64,000 nt of DNA from Rugalucina vietnamica (GCA_964017185.1 OZ024882.1:41141988-41205987); one strand, 5' to 3'. Positions 12,285 to 24,330 are shown, counted from the stretch's first letter. The notes: generated by a model from the letters alone, not told the origin. Numbers and translations are program-made.

Positions 12285-14452
12285 GACCAACCCTCAAAGT
12301 TGTTGCAACAATGTCGGAAGATACTGATCACATTGACACAGACGCTTGCAGTGACCGGAACATCCGGGTGATCAAGCTCAACCAGGTGCCGGTTCAGGTT
12401 GTCGCGGACCTGACCATTGGTCTGTTGATCCTCTGCACACTAAGATGGCTGCATGGTAAGTATTGGGCAGTTATCTGCCCACAAGTTTGCCAACCTCAGA
12501 GTTTGAATTGAACGGATGACATTCAGTTGGTTATCTCCCCTTACAGTAGGCTGAAGAAAGAACTGGTAAAAAGGTAACCCTATCTATGCTGTGGTGCAAA
12601 CTAACGTTTGATGAACTACACTAACACAAGAATCAAGATGTTGGTAAAAGGTAACCACCTTGGTCTATGAAGCTATGATTCAAAGGGTAAAAGGCAAAGG
12701 AACAAGTCACTGGCCATCATCTTGAAGATACGGGCAAGAATGTAAGTAATTTCAAAGGTGCCCAAAGATTTTTGTTTGTTTTGTTTTGTTTTTCTTGTGG
12801 AGACCATAAGTCGTTTGTTTTGTTCTGTGTTTCTAACTTAAGGCTTCAAGTCACAGTTTGAGCTTAAAATGCGATAACTTCCTTATGGGTTTGTCAAATA
12901 CTTTTTCATGGTTTATAGGCCTATTATGTTCATTGTGGATAGGATTTATTTTTGTAATTTGCAAGTCATACTTTAACTTATATATATGGTAAGATCAAAA
13001 TTAGTCATATTGACGATCAGAAATGAGCCGCTGCATAAGAAAACCAACAAAATGCTTAGGCAAAAACAAAGGCGCAGATCAGCTTCGCGGTAACCGCGAA
13101 GCTGATCTGTGCCTTTGTTTTCGCTACATGGATAGTACAATCCCTCTTGTACTTAAATCCAAAATTTCAAGCTTCTAGCTTGCATCTGTGTCTGTACAGG
13201 CTGGTTTGTGTCGGACCTAGTCGGAAACCCCAATTGTTGGTTTTCTCATGCACAGGCTCAAAAGTAAACGAAGGGTGGGTAAAAAGTAAAAGAAAATGTT
13301 GTTCATTAACTTCATTTGTTGTTTGTTTAGACACACCTTCATTCGAAAGTCGTTTGTCATTAAAAAGTCATAATCTATAACAGGTTTACTAATTCGGTGC
13401 ATAAAAATGTCAAATCTGTCTGCCGAATGACTAGTTTGTTTATCAGTCTAAAATCAAGTCAAGGCTACACGTTTAATAACGCTTACAAAAGCACAAAATG
13501 CAGATAAAAACCGGTTCGAACCGAATTTGCATTACACCTGTATGGTTTGGGGTTGAAATCGGTGCCAACAATCTTTCACAGCTCTCCAAGTACATTTTGG
13601 TGTAAGCATGCAGCGATTGCTGAGGTACAACAAAGAAATTATAACATTTGTTAATGAATATCATGACAAATGAGAAATCGAAAACATTGTGTGTCTTGCA
13701 TTTTCGTTGCAAATGTTTCTCACGCTTTTCAACTTAAATGTAGCAACGTTATTGAGTTATTTTTGCTTCTTTGCTTGTACGGCGCGGTTCCCTGCATCTA
13801 TAAGCACTTGCTTTGAATGACAGTTTGGTTTACACAACCGTGTTTATATGTTTCAGGCCAGAATGTAAACATCAACGTTCTTCTCCAACAAACGAACATT
13901 ATGTCCATCAAGAACATACAAAGTTACTGCGTTGAGATGAGTAACAGATCTGTTGGCATTCTGGGTATGGGTCCGCTTGGAATGAAAGTCGCGAAGATGT
14001 TGAAGGAAATCGGTGTCTCAGACATTTTGTACCATAACACCGGTCCTATAACGGAAACGGAAGTGGACGGAGCTAGGCACGTGTCCCTCGATGAACTTAC
14101 CAGATCTAGTGACGTCATTTGCATGTGCTCGACTGACAATAAGAAGAAATATGATTCGTCAAGGATTTTTAGGGCTGAAACCTTCAAAAAGATGAAGAGC
14201 AATGCAATTTTAATCGATGCAACAAAGGGACCTGCGATAGACTACAGTGACTTGTACGCGGCTCTGCGGCGGGGTGAAATCTCGGGGGCGGGGCTTGATG
14301 TCCGGGAATATGACGTCATACCCAACAGACATCCGCTACAGAGCCTCCAGAACTGTCACTTTCTGCCATTTCGGGAGTGTTATAAGTGGGATGGACGAGC
14401 TAAAATTTCGGACGATATCGCAAAGAAGATTCTGCAATACGTGGATGCCTAA
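12285..14452 (+). CDS. GRHPR-like D-2-hydroxyacid dehydrogenase, probable pseudoenzyme (5' exon not in window)
   Basis: Two exons, 12285-12455 and 13857-14452, join in phase with clean signals (tttcag acceptors, gtaagt donor). The first has the same length (171 nt) and phase as exon 2 of the intact GRHPR-type gene at 20834-24148, so the two are tandem paralogues. The Rossmann motif is kept (GILGMGPLG). All three catalytic positions of the family are changed: Arg of ARG is Lys (ATKG), Glu of PEP is Asp, and His of LPH is Phe (LPFRE). The substrate-loop glycine in SVGTDH is also lost (SEDTDH). The frame is open to TAA 14452, so it may be an expressed, non-catalytic NAD(P)-binding protein. No exon 1 equivalent is visible in the 12 kb upstream: it is lost, very distant or unrecognisable. 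Confidence 0.8.
13023..13261 (-). mobile_element. Hairpin MITE family 2, in the reductase-like intron
   Basis: Ends gagccgctgcataagaaaac and its imperfect complement ggttttctcatgcacaggctc. The perfect central hairpin gatcagcttcgcggtaaccgcgaagctgatc lies at 13078-13110. It lies in the intron between the two exons of the GRHPR-like gene. Confidence 0.85.
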
Positions 14453-14489
14453 AGCAATTTAATATTGTAGGACTAACATTCGCACTTGT

Positions 14490-14742
14490 CATTACGAAAA
14501 CTTGCCCATGCAATAAACATATATTTTTTGAGCTTTATAAATTGAAAATTTTTAGCTAAAAATTTTGATATAGATTGTGAGTACACGTTAGAACCGCCTC
14601 TGTGAGGCTGTTCTAACGAGTACCCACAGTCTATGTTTTGGAGCAAAAATAAGAAAAATAGGTATACCCCTGCATACCCCAGTTTTTCTATATAAAGTGG
14701 GGTTCAAGGGGGTATATATTACACGGACATGTTTTCGTGATG
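14490..14742 (-). mobile_element. Hairpin MITE family 1, copy 1, just past the reductase-like stop
   Basis: Ends of the type tcattacgaaaacttgcccatg / ggacatgttttcgtgatga and a central palindrome (gttagaaccgcctc..gaggc.gttctaac) flanked by tagattgtg/cacagtcta. It begins only about 38 bp after the stop codon at 14452. Confidence 0.85.
14512..14517 (+). promoter_or_regulatory. AATAAA poly(A) signal candidate inside MITE
   Basis: AATAAA lies about 60 bp after the TAA of the reductase-like gene, within the MITE terminal region. Other copies of this MITE read caatatacag at the same place, so the signal appears to have arisen within the insertion. Confidence 0.4.
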
Positions 14743-15375
14743 ATTCTTAACTATTCACATACATGAGCATGTATACTAAACTGTGTTTTTTCACACATTC
14801 ATTGGTTTAACATGTTTAAAACATTTTGTGTTTTGTTTTTGCTTTTAATATGTATATATATGTATAGACAAACGGGTTTTACTATATAATTATGTAAAGA
14901 CTATGATTTTTAAAAGTTAGACATCAATTCTGAATGAAAAAATAAGCAATGCATTTTAAATCGACAATTTTGATAATGATCTATTTTTATACAGATACCT
15001 TTTCTCATGTGCCATTATTTTATTTTAGATTGTGCAAAATGCTAGTCTCTCAGAAAGTCAGTTGCACGCAACCTCTATGTTGACATTAAAGCTGAAAAGG
15101 ACATTTTTTAGATGGGCTGATCGCTTTTGATTTAGGACAAAACAAGTATGTTTCGTGTTCTAAAATCATTATGAATTTGATACCTGTCTCATTATTACTT
15201 TTTAACCAGAAAACATGGGACGAGTGCATATAAAATGCAATGTTGAGCTACCAGTAGTTAGTTAAACTGCTTTTATACCCTGTAGAACGTCATAATACTA
15301 CATCTACTTATTTTCACTAAAACATGCTTTTCATGCATGTTGTACTCTGCAGTTTATTAGAACAAGGCCACCAAA

Positions 15376-15658
15376 CATCAGGAAAACATGCCCGTGCAAT
15401 GAATACCCCCGTAAACCCCATTTTTATATAGTAAAAGTGAGGTATGCAGGGGTATACCTATTTTTCTTATTTTTGTTCCAAAACATAGATTGTGGGTTCT
15501 CGTTAGAACCGCCTCGGCGAGGCGGTTCTAACGTGTACCCACAATCTATGTTTTGAGCAAAAATAAGAAAAATATCAATTTTTTTTTCTACTGAAAATTT
15601 TCATTTTTTTACAACTTAAAAAATCTCTGTATATTGTATGGGCGTGTTTTCGTAATGA
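15376..15658 (+). mobile_element. Hairpin MITE family 1, copy 2
   Basis: A near-consensus full-length copy of about 283 bp: left end catcaggaaaacatgcccgtg, aggggtataccta block, perfect 16-bp palindrome arms gttagaaccgcctcgg, and right end gtgttttcgtaatga. Confidence 0.9.
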
Positions 15659-16078
15659 AAAACCTCTCTGATCTTGCCATGACTGGTAGTGATACCCATC
15701 GTTGTCCTACTTACTTTAACTAAATTTGTAAAGTAATCATGATGTTATTATGATCTGTTTTTTTTATTTTGTCATACATGTATCATTTTCCACGTCAAAC
15801 GTGATCGTCGCATGAAATGTATCCACGTTTCCAAGTTTGTTTACAAAGCTCTTATTTACACTGTACATACAGAGACCCAATTTTTGCGTAATTAAGCTAT
15901 ATGTCATGCGCAAATAAAGTGGTACCGTATCCACACAACCTCAAGTTACCAGTGCATTCGTTGGTCGATACCCAATGTTTAAGGACACTTGGCTCATTCT
16001 AGTTGTCTCTGAATATGAGTTGGCTGGTTTGCGTCTAACCTGCTTCTCGACTTGTTAAAACAAAGACAAGGAAGATGT

Positions 16079-16320
16079 ATGAGTCTGTGCATATGAGGAA
16101 ACAAACACTTTGGGTTCCGACCAGGTCCGACACAAACCGGGTTGTACAGTGACAGAAGAAGGTTAGAAGCTTGAAATTTCGGATTTAAGAAGAAGAGGAA
16201 TTGTACTTTCCGAGCAGCGAAAACAAAGGCGCTGATCAGCTGTGCAGTTACTGCACAGCTGATCTGCGCCTTTGCTTTCGCTTAAGCTAATTGTTGGCTC
16301 TCTCATGCGACGGCTCATAT
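16079..16320 (+). mobile_element. Hairpin MITE family 2
   Basis: Left end atgagtctgtgcatatgagg, diagnostic ttccgaccaggtccgacac, central hairpin gatcagctgtgcagttactgcacagctgatc, and right end ctctcatgcgacggctcata. Confidence 0.85.
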
Positions 16321-16701
16321 GCATTTTTGCATTTGGGAAAAGTACATAAATTGGCAAACATGCTATTGCGTAGTTGTTATTAGGCGTAATTAGTTTCTGG
16401 CCCTCAAAATAAATTGTGTGAGACGCAAATTATAAAAGAGCTGTATACAGGTGCGCAGTAAATTGTTTTCTCTGTTTTAGTGTCATTTGTTACTTTTGTC
16501 AGCTCTTAAGTACACGAAGAAATGAAATATATGTTTAGAGGATAATCATGGTTTCATACAGTTTATTTCATTGCTCACGAAGGTGTAAGTTTCAGTTATC
16601 ATGAAAGTGTTTTAAATCTTGTAAATGCTGAAAATAGATTATTTCTTTTATGACTTGTACTTTACTTTGATTACCTCATCCACGTAATATCCTTTCATTA
16701 T

Positions 16702-16791
16702 AGAATAGAATAGAATGGAATAGAATAGAATAGAATAGAATAGAATAGAATAGAATAGAATAGAATAGAATAGAATAGAATAGAATAGAAT
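16702..16791. repeat. (TAGAA)n pentanucleotide microsatellite
   Basis: About 18 tandem TAGAA/ATAGA units with one variant (tggaa). Confidence 0.95.
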
Positions 16792-16944
16792 AATTATTAA
16801 TGCAAAAGAGAAGAGACCCAAACAAATATCTTTGAGCGAGTCACACTTAAATAATCCTTTATACAGGGCGCAGATCTTTAATAAAATTCTAAAAAAAAAT
16901 AATAAAATAAAAAATAAGTTTTAAATTTTATTTCGTATTAGCCC

Positions 16945-17135
16945 AGCTATAGTTCCAACCTAGTAGTACAGCTTAATATCCAAGAAGCGGTTGCTCTGTC
17001 CCGACTGACAGTGCCAGAAAATTGTTGACTGGGCCATAAAACCACAACATTAAACAATCTTACCATTGTTTTGGTCAATACCCAGGTAGCGGTTGCTTCG
17101 TCCCGACATGGCCGAGTTGATTGGGACGTTAAACC
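16945..17135 (-). repeat. Interspersed repeat with cgtcccgac motif (fragment)
   Basis: Contains cccgacatggccgagttgattgggacgtt and a duplicated block (aagcggttgctctgtcccgac / tagcggttgcttcgtcccgac). It resembles the dispersed repeat seen at 17701-18012, but degenerate. Confidence 0.4.
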
Positions 17136-17282
17136 ACCCAAAAGCATTTAGAGTCGCCAAATTTCCAGTATATGTGATACCATGGTATCTCACTAAACCT
17201 AATCAAACACACATTGTCACACAAATATAAATTCCACTTGGTACAATTTTAGCTCAAATTCGGCTCATAGGTGAGCGTTTAG

Positions 17283-17524
17283 AAGCCGCGACGCGAGAAA
17301 ACCGGTCTTCGGGGTTAGGTTTCCGACCAGGTCAGACACAAACCGCCGAGTACAGTCACAGAAAATGGCTAGAAACTTGAAATTTTGCATTTAAGAAGAG
17401 GGATAGAACTATCCGTATAGCGAAAACAAAGGCGCTCATGTTCAGCTGTGCAGTAACTGCACAGCTGATCTGCGCCTTTGTTTTCGCATTGTAAAAAAAT
17501 GCGGTTTTCTCACGGCGCGGCTTA
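17283..17524 (+). mobile_element. Hairpin MITE family 2
   Basis: Ends agccgcgacgcgagaaaacc and gcggttttctcacggcgcggct are inverted repeats. The hairpin aaaggcgc..cagctgtgcagtaactgcacagctg..gcgcctttg lies at 17427-17480. Confidence 0.85.
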
Positions 17525-17700
17525 TAGTATACCCGGTATACCCATGCTCAGTCGTTGTCCCCCTCCACAATGTTCAAACATCCCATCTGAAACCACTTGG
17601 CCAATCAAAGCCAAAATCCTTAGTAAGGAGAAACTTAAGTTTGCATAAATGGTTGAGGTCACATGACCAAGATGGCTGCCATGCCCCTAAAGTTTTTTGT

Positions 17701-18012
17701 TTGTTTGAATTGATGCTTTACGTCCCAGTCAACAGCAATGGTCATGTCGGGACGTTGCCTCCATTTTATGGGACTTTTACCCAACATTAGGATGTCATGA
17801 CACTCAAATGCGCTTCATAAATATAACCACCCAACTGACACTCAAAATGCGCTTCATAAATATAACCACCCAACTAAGCTATGTATGGATGGTTTGACTA
17901 AACCACTTTTCCTGGGCAGGCTCAGACAGTGAGCGGTTAATCAGTAATCAGATGGTCGGTCAGTAGATTAGAAGCTTTGCCTGGAGGCACAAGCAGCCCA
18001 TCTATTTCTCCT
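17701..18012 (+). repeat. Interspersed repeat 'tgctttacgtcccagtcaac', copy A
   Basis: Begins gtttgaattgatgctttacg and continues through aggatgtcatgaca, ttttcctgggcaggctcag and tggaggcacaagcagccca. The same order occurs at 19486-19762 (+) and inverted at 23205-23515. It is a retroposon- or MITE-like family of about 300 bp; class unknown. Confidence 0.65.
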
Positions 18013-18252
18013 ACGCCCCAATGCCCCCCCCCCCCTTAAAGTTTGCTTACATTGTCAAGGTCACATAACCAAGATAACCGCAATGCCCATATATGGTGAA
18101 AGCCTTAAAATCTTCTGTGGAACCAGTAGACTGAAATTTGGTATGTAGCATCGGGGATTCTGGCCCATCATAGTTTGTATAAATCATGACCTTAGGTTGA
18201 CCTTGAACTATTTTATGACATGGTCTAATTTGGTCACAGGTTTTTCAATGGA

Positions 18253-18490
18253 TTTTTTAAATCCTGTTTTACATCCCTTTCAAGATTATTTCAGCTCATA
18301 TGAGACGGACCAATCAGTAGGTGGGCGAAAACGGGAGAACCTCGAGAAAAACCACCTGGCACACCCGTAAGCAGAACTTCGTTTGTCTCATATGTGGCCA
18401 GTGCGGGGCTCGAACCCACATCAGACACAGCGGTGAGCTGATCAAGTGATTAAGAAACAGTGCTCTTATTCGCTCGGCCACGGGGGTGCA
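18253..18490 (-). mobile_element. tRNA-derived SINE, copy 2
   Basis: Reverse complement of the SINE at 9457: atttcagctcatatgagacg, then gggctcgaacccacatcaga (B-box complement) and ctcggccacgg (A-box end). Confidence 0.8.
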
Positions 18491-19485
18491 GTGGAATAAA
18501 GTGAAAACTTTGGATTTTTCAGGAAGTTTTATAGCCTGCGACCTTAAAGTTGGTAGATTGAGACAACATAAAATGTAGCTGAGTTAATGAAGTTATATGA
18601 GTATTCAAGGTCAAGATCATTTCTTCATCTTGGTCAAAGGTCATTTAAATACTAAAGTTCGAACTTAATTTTCTCTGAAACCACTTGACCAATCAAAGCC
18701 AAATGTTATTTATAGTACCCTTAGGATGGGTGGTATAACTGGTCTAGGTCACATGACCAAGTTGACCGCCGTATCCACATATGGTTAAAACCTTAAAACA
18801 TTTTTTTCTCTTGAACCGATGGACTCATTTCAAAATTTTCAATGAAACATGGTATGTAGCATCAGGGACTCTGGCCCATCATAGTTTATATAAATCGTGA
18901 CCTTCGGTTGACCTTCGTCTATTTTACGGCAAGGTCAACTATGATCACATAGGCTTTTCAATGGAAAAAAGGAAACATTGGATTTTCAAGGGTCAGAAAG
19001 TTTTGTAGCTTGTGACCGGAAAGAAGGTAGATCTTTACTACTGTCTTATTGAGTTAATGAAGTTATTTGAGTATTCATTGCCAAGATCATCTCTTGACCT
19101 TGGCCAATGGCCATTTACAATTAAAACCAAAACCTTATTTTTCTCTGAAACCACTGGACCAATCAAAGCTAACCTTCATGTAGAGTATCCGTAGGAAATG
19201 ATAATCAAAGTTTGTATAAATGGCCTTAGTCACATGGCCAAGGTGGCATGCATGCCAATATATGGACGGTAAAAACCTTTTTCTCTGGAACCGGTGGACT
19301 GATTTCAATGAAAGCTGGTATGAAGCATCGGGGACTCAAGGTCAAGGTTACTTTTACCTTTATGAACATGACCTTAGCTAAAGGTAATTTATCAGGTGGG
19401 CGTTCTATAAAGACCTTTTGTCTTCTGGGGTTTGTGATACGTAAAATGTAACCACGTCGGTACTGTAGGGTCAACTAGTACTTTG

Positions 19486-19762
19486 TTTGAATTGATGCTT
19501 TACGTCCCAGTCAACAGCTAAGATCATGTCGGGACTTTGTCTCAATTTTATTGGACTTTTACCGAAAATGAGGATGTCATGATAATCAACATAACAATCC
19601 AAGTAAGCCACAAAGCCTTATATGGAGTATGGACGGTTTGACTAGAACCGATTTTCCTGGGCAGAATCAAGAATGTTTTACCAGTAATCAGATGGTCAGT
19701 CAGCCGAGTATAAGCTTTGCTTGGAGGCACAAGCAGCCAATCTATTTCTTCAGGCCCCAACG
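19486..19762 (+). repeat. Interspersed repeat 'tgctttacgtcccagtcaac', copy B
   Basis: Same module order as copy A, with minor indels and a few mismatches. Confidence 0.65.
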
Positions 19763-19960
19763 GGCGGGGGTTATAGTACTTTGTAAGCTTGCGAGTAAAT
19801 GTTGTATAACTTCCTCATTGGTTTACTAGAACAAGTAGCTCCGCTCCGAGCTCCGAGTTTGAAAGAAAGTTTCCTGAAATTAACTTTGTGTTAAGATGAA
19901 GGCTGTACTTTTGTCGTTGTTCTCTTTGGTGTCTGCTTCGGTAGTGTTTCTGCTTTCAAT

Positions 19961-20168
19961 ATGAGCCGCTGCATCAGAAAACCAACAAAATGCATGCATA
20001 TGCGAAAAGCAGAGGCGCAGATCAGATCAGATCAGTAACTGCACAGCTGATCAGCTCCTTTGTCTTAAATCTGAAATTGCTAGCCTGCTTTTGTGAGTGT
20101 ACAGACTGCTTAGTGCCAGACCTAGTTGGAAACTCCGAAGATCGGTTTTCTCGCGTCGTGGTTCATAT
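19961..20168 (-). mobile_element. Hairpin MITE family 2, diverged
   Basis: Ends tgagccgctgcatcagaaaa and ggttttctcgcgtcgtggtt. The central hairpin is decayed, with an expanded gatcagatcagatcag run. Confidence 0.75.
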
Positions 20169-20833
20169 GTGTTTGTTTTATGATCTAGGCGGTACTTCTA
20201 TTATTATTATTATTTTTATGATTCTCTTGCATTAATTGTCGTTTTTAATGTTTTGCCTGAAGTTCGCCATTGTTTACTATCAGTGCAGAACCTTTGTTGT
20301 GGTTTTCTTTGTTTCTCGTCTTGGAGTCTCAGTAGTGTTTCGATCATGTTTTGCTGAATGGCAAACCTTGTTGGGAAAAAGCCACTCATTTTTCTTTTTT
20401 TTTTTTTTTTTTTTGTCAGTACTTTATCGTTTTTACTATTTCTTGCCATGTTTTTTGGGGCTAGAGTTTGGAGGTGCTAGTTTGGATTACCAGCGAGCTG
20501 ACTTCAAATATTTATAAATGATAACTAATAAGCTATGGATCCTTCACCATCCTGACCGAATAATGTTTGCGAGTGTTGCAATATGATAGGGGAGGGAACT
20601 GCAATTACTTGCTCTTTTTTATCATAGCGAGTCGTCCCCCATTTGCCACCTTATAAAATCAATCTGCATATGTCAAGGGCATCAGCTGAATCAATTTTTT
20701 CAGCATATGTGGTATTCATGCTTAACATATGAAAAAGAGATAAACATAAAAAGATACGCACAGTTGGATGGAAAAATTACTGCCAATAATCTGAGTGACA
20801 CCATTTTTGTTCCGTGTAGTTGAACATTGAGAA

Positions 20834-23800
20834 ATGGCGAAGCTTTTTGCAAAGCCGTTTGTTTTTGTGACCCGGAAAGTTCCTGAGGAAGGGGTAAATT
20901 TGCTGAAGGCGAGGTGCGAGGTTCGAGTCTGGGATGATGATGAGGTCATACCCCGGGACACGCTGCTGAATAAAGTGAGAGGGGCTAGCGGGATATTCTG
21001 TACAATAAATGACAAAATTGACGAGGCAGTATTAGATGCAGCAGGTATGTTCAGTCATGCATGTATTAATAAATTCTAACATGATTATAAGATGATGTAT
21101 AAGAGAACAACATGAACACACAGGTTTTGGGGTTTCCCACTACTTTCACTTTTGATATGGCTTTTCTTTGTGGGGGAAAAATGCAAAGCATCTCTCATAC
21201 ATGTATGTCAGAATAGAATTCTGGAGAAATGCTGTACATCGTATATTAGGTATAGTGACCGCAGTGTTTATTGTCTCCCCGTGATTGTCCCGTTTTGCGC
21301 CGGTTATTTGTATCCACGGCCCTCCTAATGCCGGGGAATAGTGGGGGTTTTAACTTTTCAATTTCAGAGTTTAAATCCTGGCAATTTAGCCCCGCTGTGT
21401 CCCCGCTATCCCCGGTCCTAGGGGTGCCGGAGATACAAATGACTGGTGCATATAAGACTCGTTTATACCCATTGTAGGTGTGACTGGTCAGTGGCCCTGT
21501 GGTCAACGACCATTTATAATAGACTATCAAGTTGACATAGATGCCTATAGCCTCGAATCATTATTTGAGCCGCTACATGGGAAAACAAACAATCTGCATA
21601 TGATATGCGAAAACAAAGGCGCAGATCAGCTTCGCAGTAACTGCGAAGCTGTTCAGCGCCTTTGTTTTCGCTATTCGGATAGTACAGTTCCTCTTCTACT
21701 TAAATCCGAAATTTCAAGATTCTAGCTCTTCTGTGACTGCACAGGTCGGTTTATGTCGGACCTGGTCGGAAACCACATTGTTGGTTTTTCCACGAGGTGG
21801 CTCATTTCACTGAAATTCCGTATCCCTGACCTTTTTCATTGCAAATGTTGTTAGTGCATTCAAGGGCTAACATTAACAAAAATCAAAATGTACTTTCTGA
21901 TATTTACATGAATGTTTACAGTTTGTTTGTTTTTTAGCTCACCTGAGCCGAAGGCTCACAGTGTGAGCTTATAGGATGGCCATGCTCCGGCGTCCGTCCG
22001 TCGTCGTCCACAAATCAAAGATCTTCTCCTCTGAAACCGCTCGGACAATCAAAGCCAAACTTCATGTGGAGCATCCTTAGGTATGGGAAAGGAAAGTTTA
22101 TATAAATAGGCCAGGCCACATGACCAAGATGGCCGCCATGGCTATAAATAGCAAAAACCTTTTTAAATTTTATCTTCTGCAGAACTAGAAGGCCTATGAT
22201 TTTGAAACTTGACATGAAGCATCAGGGAGAGCTCTACAAAGTTTATGTAAATCATGACCCTGGGATGACCGCGGCCTATTTTATGGCAAGGTCAACATAG
22301 GTGGCCCATGCATTTGAATGGGGAAAATTGTCAAAATCTCAGTTGAAGAGAAAAACTTGAAGACTGAAGATTTATGATTCTGAAAAAAATTGGACCCCAG
22401 GGGCTGGTCTAACCCCAGCCCGGAGCAATATCATGTATATCACCATAATATTCAAAGATCTTTTTCTCTGAAACCGCTTGGCCAATCAAAGCCAAATTGA
22501 TATGAAGCATCTATAGCTAGGGGAACCAATGTATACATAAAATAATCCAGGTCACATGACCAAGATGGCTGCCATGCCCATATATGGTAAAAACCCTTGA
22601 AGCATCTTCTCCGGAACCAGTGGACCAATTTCAACAAAACTTTGCATGTAGCATTGTAGACAAGAGTACTACAATATATACATAAATTATGAACATGTGA
22701 TGACCTTGACCCATTTTACGGCAAGGTCAATACATGCCAATTGTAATTCTTCACGTGCTTCCTAGTTGACTCATCCAATCTTTGACACGTCTTAGATAAG
22801 ACTCGGACTATAATTTTGTTTATTGTAAATTCAGGTGACGGTTTGAGAGTAATCGGTACCATGTCAGTGGGGACAGATCACATTGACCAGAGAAAATGTG
22901 AAGAACGTAACATTTACGTCGCCCGTACACCTGACGTAGCGTCTGACAGCGCCGCAGAACTGACAATCGCCTTGATTCTGATCACTGTACGGCGAATAGC
23001 AGAAGGTAATAATATGAAGTACGTGGTACATGTGTGAAGTTACTCAAGCTACTTTTCAAGCCTAATGATATTTCGAGAATGAAAACCTTTCTGTCGTATT
23101 AGTAGCCGAAACTATTCTCCCCAGATTAATATCGATTATAGCAAATCAAAATATCCCTTTAAAATACAAGGGTGGTCGGGTGGGAATATGGGCCCCACCC
23201 GCTGGGACCTATAAAAATAGATGGAATGCCTATTCTGCCTCCAGGTAATGCTTCTACGCTACTGACTGACCACAAGATTACTCGTTAACCGCTCAGGTCT
23301 GAGCTTGCCCAGAAAAAGTGGTTCCAAGTCAAACCATCCATATGAATAAGCCTTATTGGCTTACTTGGGTGGTTATAATTTGAAGCACTTTTTGGATGTC
23401 ATGACATCCTTCATTTTGGGTAAAAGACACTAAAGCCCCATAAAATGGGGACAACGTCTCGACATGACCATAGCTTTTGACTGTGACGTTAAGCATCAAT
23501 TCAAACAAACCATTAAAGTTTATAAATGTTTTCAGAGATTTGACATAAACTACCTCCGATATCTGTGTTTCAGGATTAGAGGCAGTCAAAGAAGGTGTGG
23601 TGAACTCCTGGAAACCGATGTGGTTACTTGGTCACACGGTCATGGGTAAAACACTCGGAATACTCGGTCTTGGTCGTGTTGGCTTTGGTATCGCCAGAAG
23701 AATGAAACCATTCGGACTCAGTCGGATAATTTACAATGATGTATTTCAAGCTAGCTATGCAGATGGAATCGCAAATTATGTCCCGTTTGAAGAACTTTTG

Positions 23801-24148
23801 AAAGAATCTGATATTTTATGCATTTGCTGTGCTGTTACCCCTCAGACGGCGGGTTTGTTTGATCTGGACACTTTCAAGAAAATGAAGAATCACGCCGTTC
23901 TGATCAACACGGCTCGTGGTGCCATTATTAATCATGACGACCTGTACGAGGCCCTGCAATCTAATGAGATTGGTGGAGCAGGTCTTGACGTCACAGATCC
24001 GGAACCACTTCCGGTAACGCACCCACTGAAAACGATGCATAACTGCGTCATTTTACCCCACCTAGGTACAAACACGTGGGAAGCCAGGACACTCATGAGT
24101 GTGAACACCGCCAAAAACATTCTTGCATCATTGAATCTGAATCACTAG
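20834..24148 (+). CDS. GRHPR: Glyoxylate/hydroxypyruvate reductase, complete (3 exons, 318 aa)
   Basis: Exons 20834-21044, 22835-23005 and 23574-24148 (211+171+575=957 nt) join in frame to 318 residues; human GRHPR is 328. Family: NAD(P)-dependent D-isomer-specific 2-hydroxyacid dehydrogenases, which reduce glyoxylate to glycolate and hydroxypyruvate to D-glycerate. Seen in the sequence: substrate loop SVGTDHID near residue 82, Rossmann motif GILGLGRVG (Gly159-Gly164), and catalytic Arg242 (NTARG), Glu271 (DPEP) and His290 (LPHLG). The start is the first ATG of an exon whose opening KPFVFVTRKVPEEG matches the family's N-terminus. Introns hold a MITE and other repeats. A catalytically altered tandem paralogue lies at 12285-14452. 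Cytosolic by default, as no clear targeting peptide is seen. Confidence 0.92.
21246..21455. mobile_element. MITE-like repeat with acaaatgactggtgca end, in reductase intron 1
   Basis: A GC-rich segment with ccccgctatccccggtccta and a terminus gatacaaatgactggtgcat. It is related to the elements at 31497-31793 and 47727-47894 by this terminus and the cccgctatcccc motif. Confidence 0.5.
21567..21806 (-). mobile_element. Hairpin MITE family 2, in reductase intron 1
   Basis: Ends gagccgctacatgggaaaac and gttggtttttccacgaggtggctc. The central hairpin gatcagcttcgcagtaactgcgaagctg lies at 21626-21653. Confidence 0.85.
21933..22740 (+). repeat. AGCTCACC-type repeat, truncated, in reductase intron 1
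   Basis: Starts with the family terminal hairpin ttagctcacctgagccgaag/gctcacagtgtgagctta and gtccgtccgtcgtcgtcc, then two diverged internal units (caagatggccgccatg; caagatggctgccatg). The distal end is missing. Confidence 0.75.
23205..23515 (-). repeat. Interspersed repeat 'tgctttacgtcccagtcaac', copy C, in reductase intron 2
   Basis: Reverse complement of copy A: ctgagcttgcccagaaaaag, ggatgtcatgacatcc, cgacatgaccatag and aagcatcaattcaaac. Confidence 0.6.
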
Positions 24149-24324
24149 AAACGTATTTGTGTTTCATTGATGATGTCGTGATTTTTTATTTGGTTTTCAA
24201 CATTATTTTGACAATCGTATGATAGATTTGAGCCTATAGAATACGATGCCAATGACATCAAGGATTGTTTATTCATCATTCACTCATTCGTCGAATTCAT
24301 CTGAGTATTTCTGTTGCCATATTA

Positions 24325-24330
24325 AATAAA
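24325..24330 (+). promoter_or_regulatory. AATAAA poly(A) signal candidate for the reductase
   Basis: First canonical AATAAA after the stop at 24148, giving a 3' UTR of roughly 200 bp. Confidence 0.5.

Larger units (their letters stand above)
17545..19440 (+). repeat. Degenerate AGCTCACC-type repeat (internal tandem units)
   Basis: Diagnostic internal phrases recur several times: ctctgaaaccacttg.ccaatcaaagcc, caagatggc.gccatg, ccatatatgg, ttggtatgtagcatc and gaccttgacc. These are the same roughly 455-bp units found in cleaner copies near 52 kb and 58 kb. The terminal palindrome is missing, so this copy is old and truncated. A SINE and another repeat are inserted in it. Confidence 0.65.

Noticed and set aside
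13817-13856. ATG at 13817 as start of the reductase-like protein
   Set aside because: It lies in the intron tail; the tttcag at 13851-13856 is the acceptor and similarity to the paralogue starts right after it.
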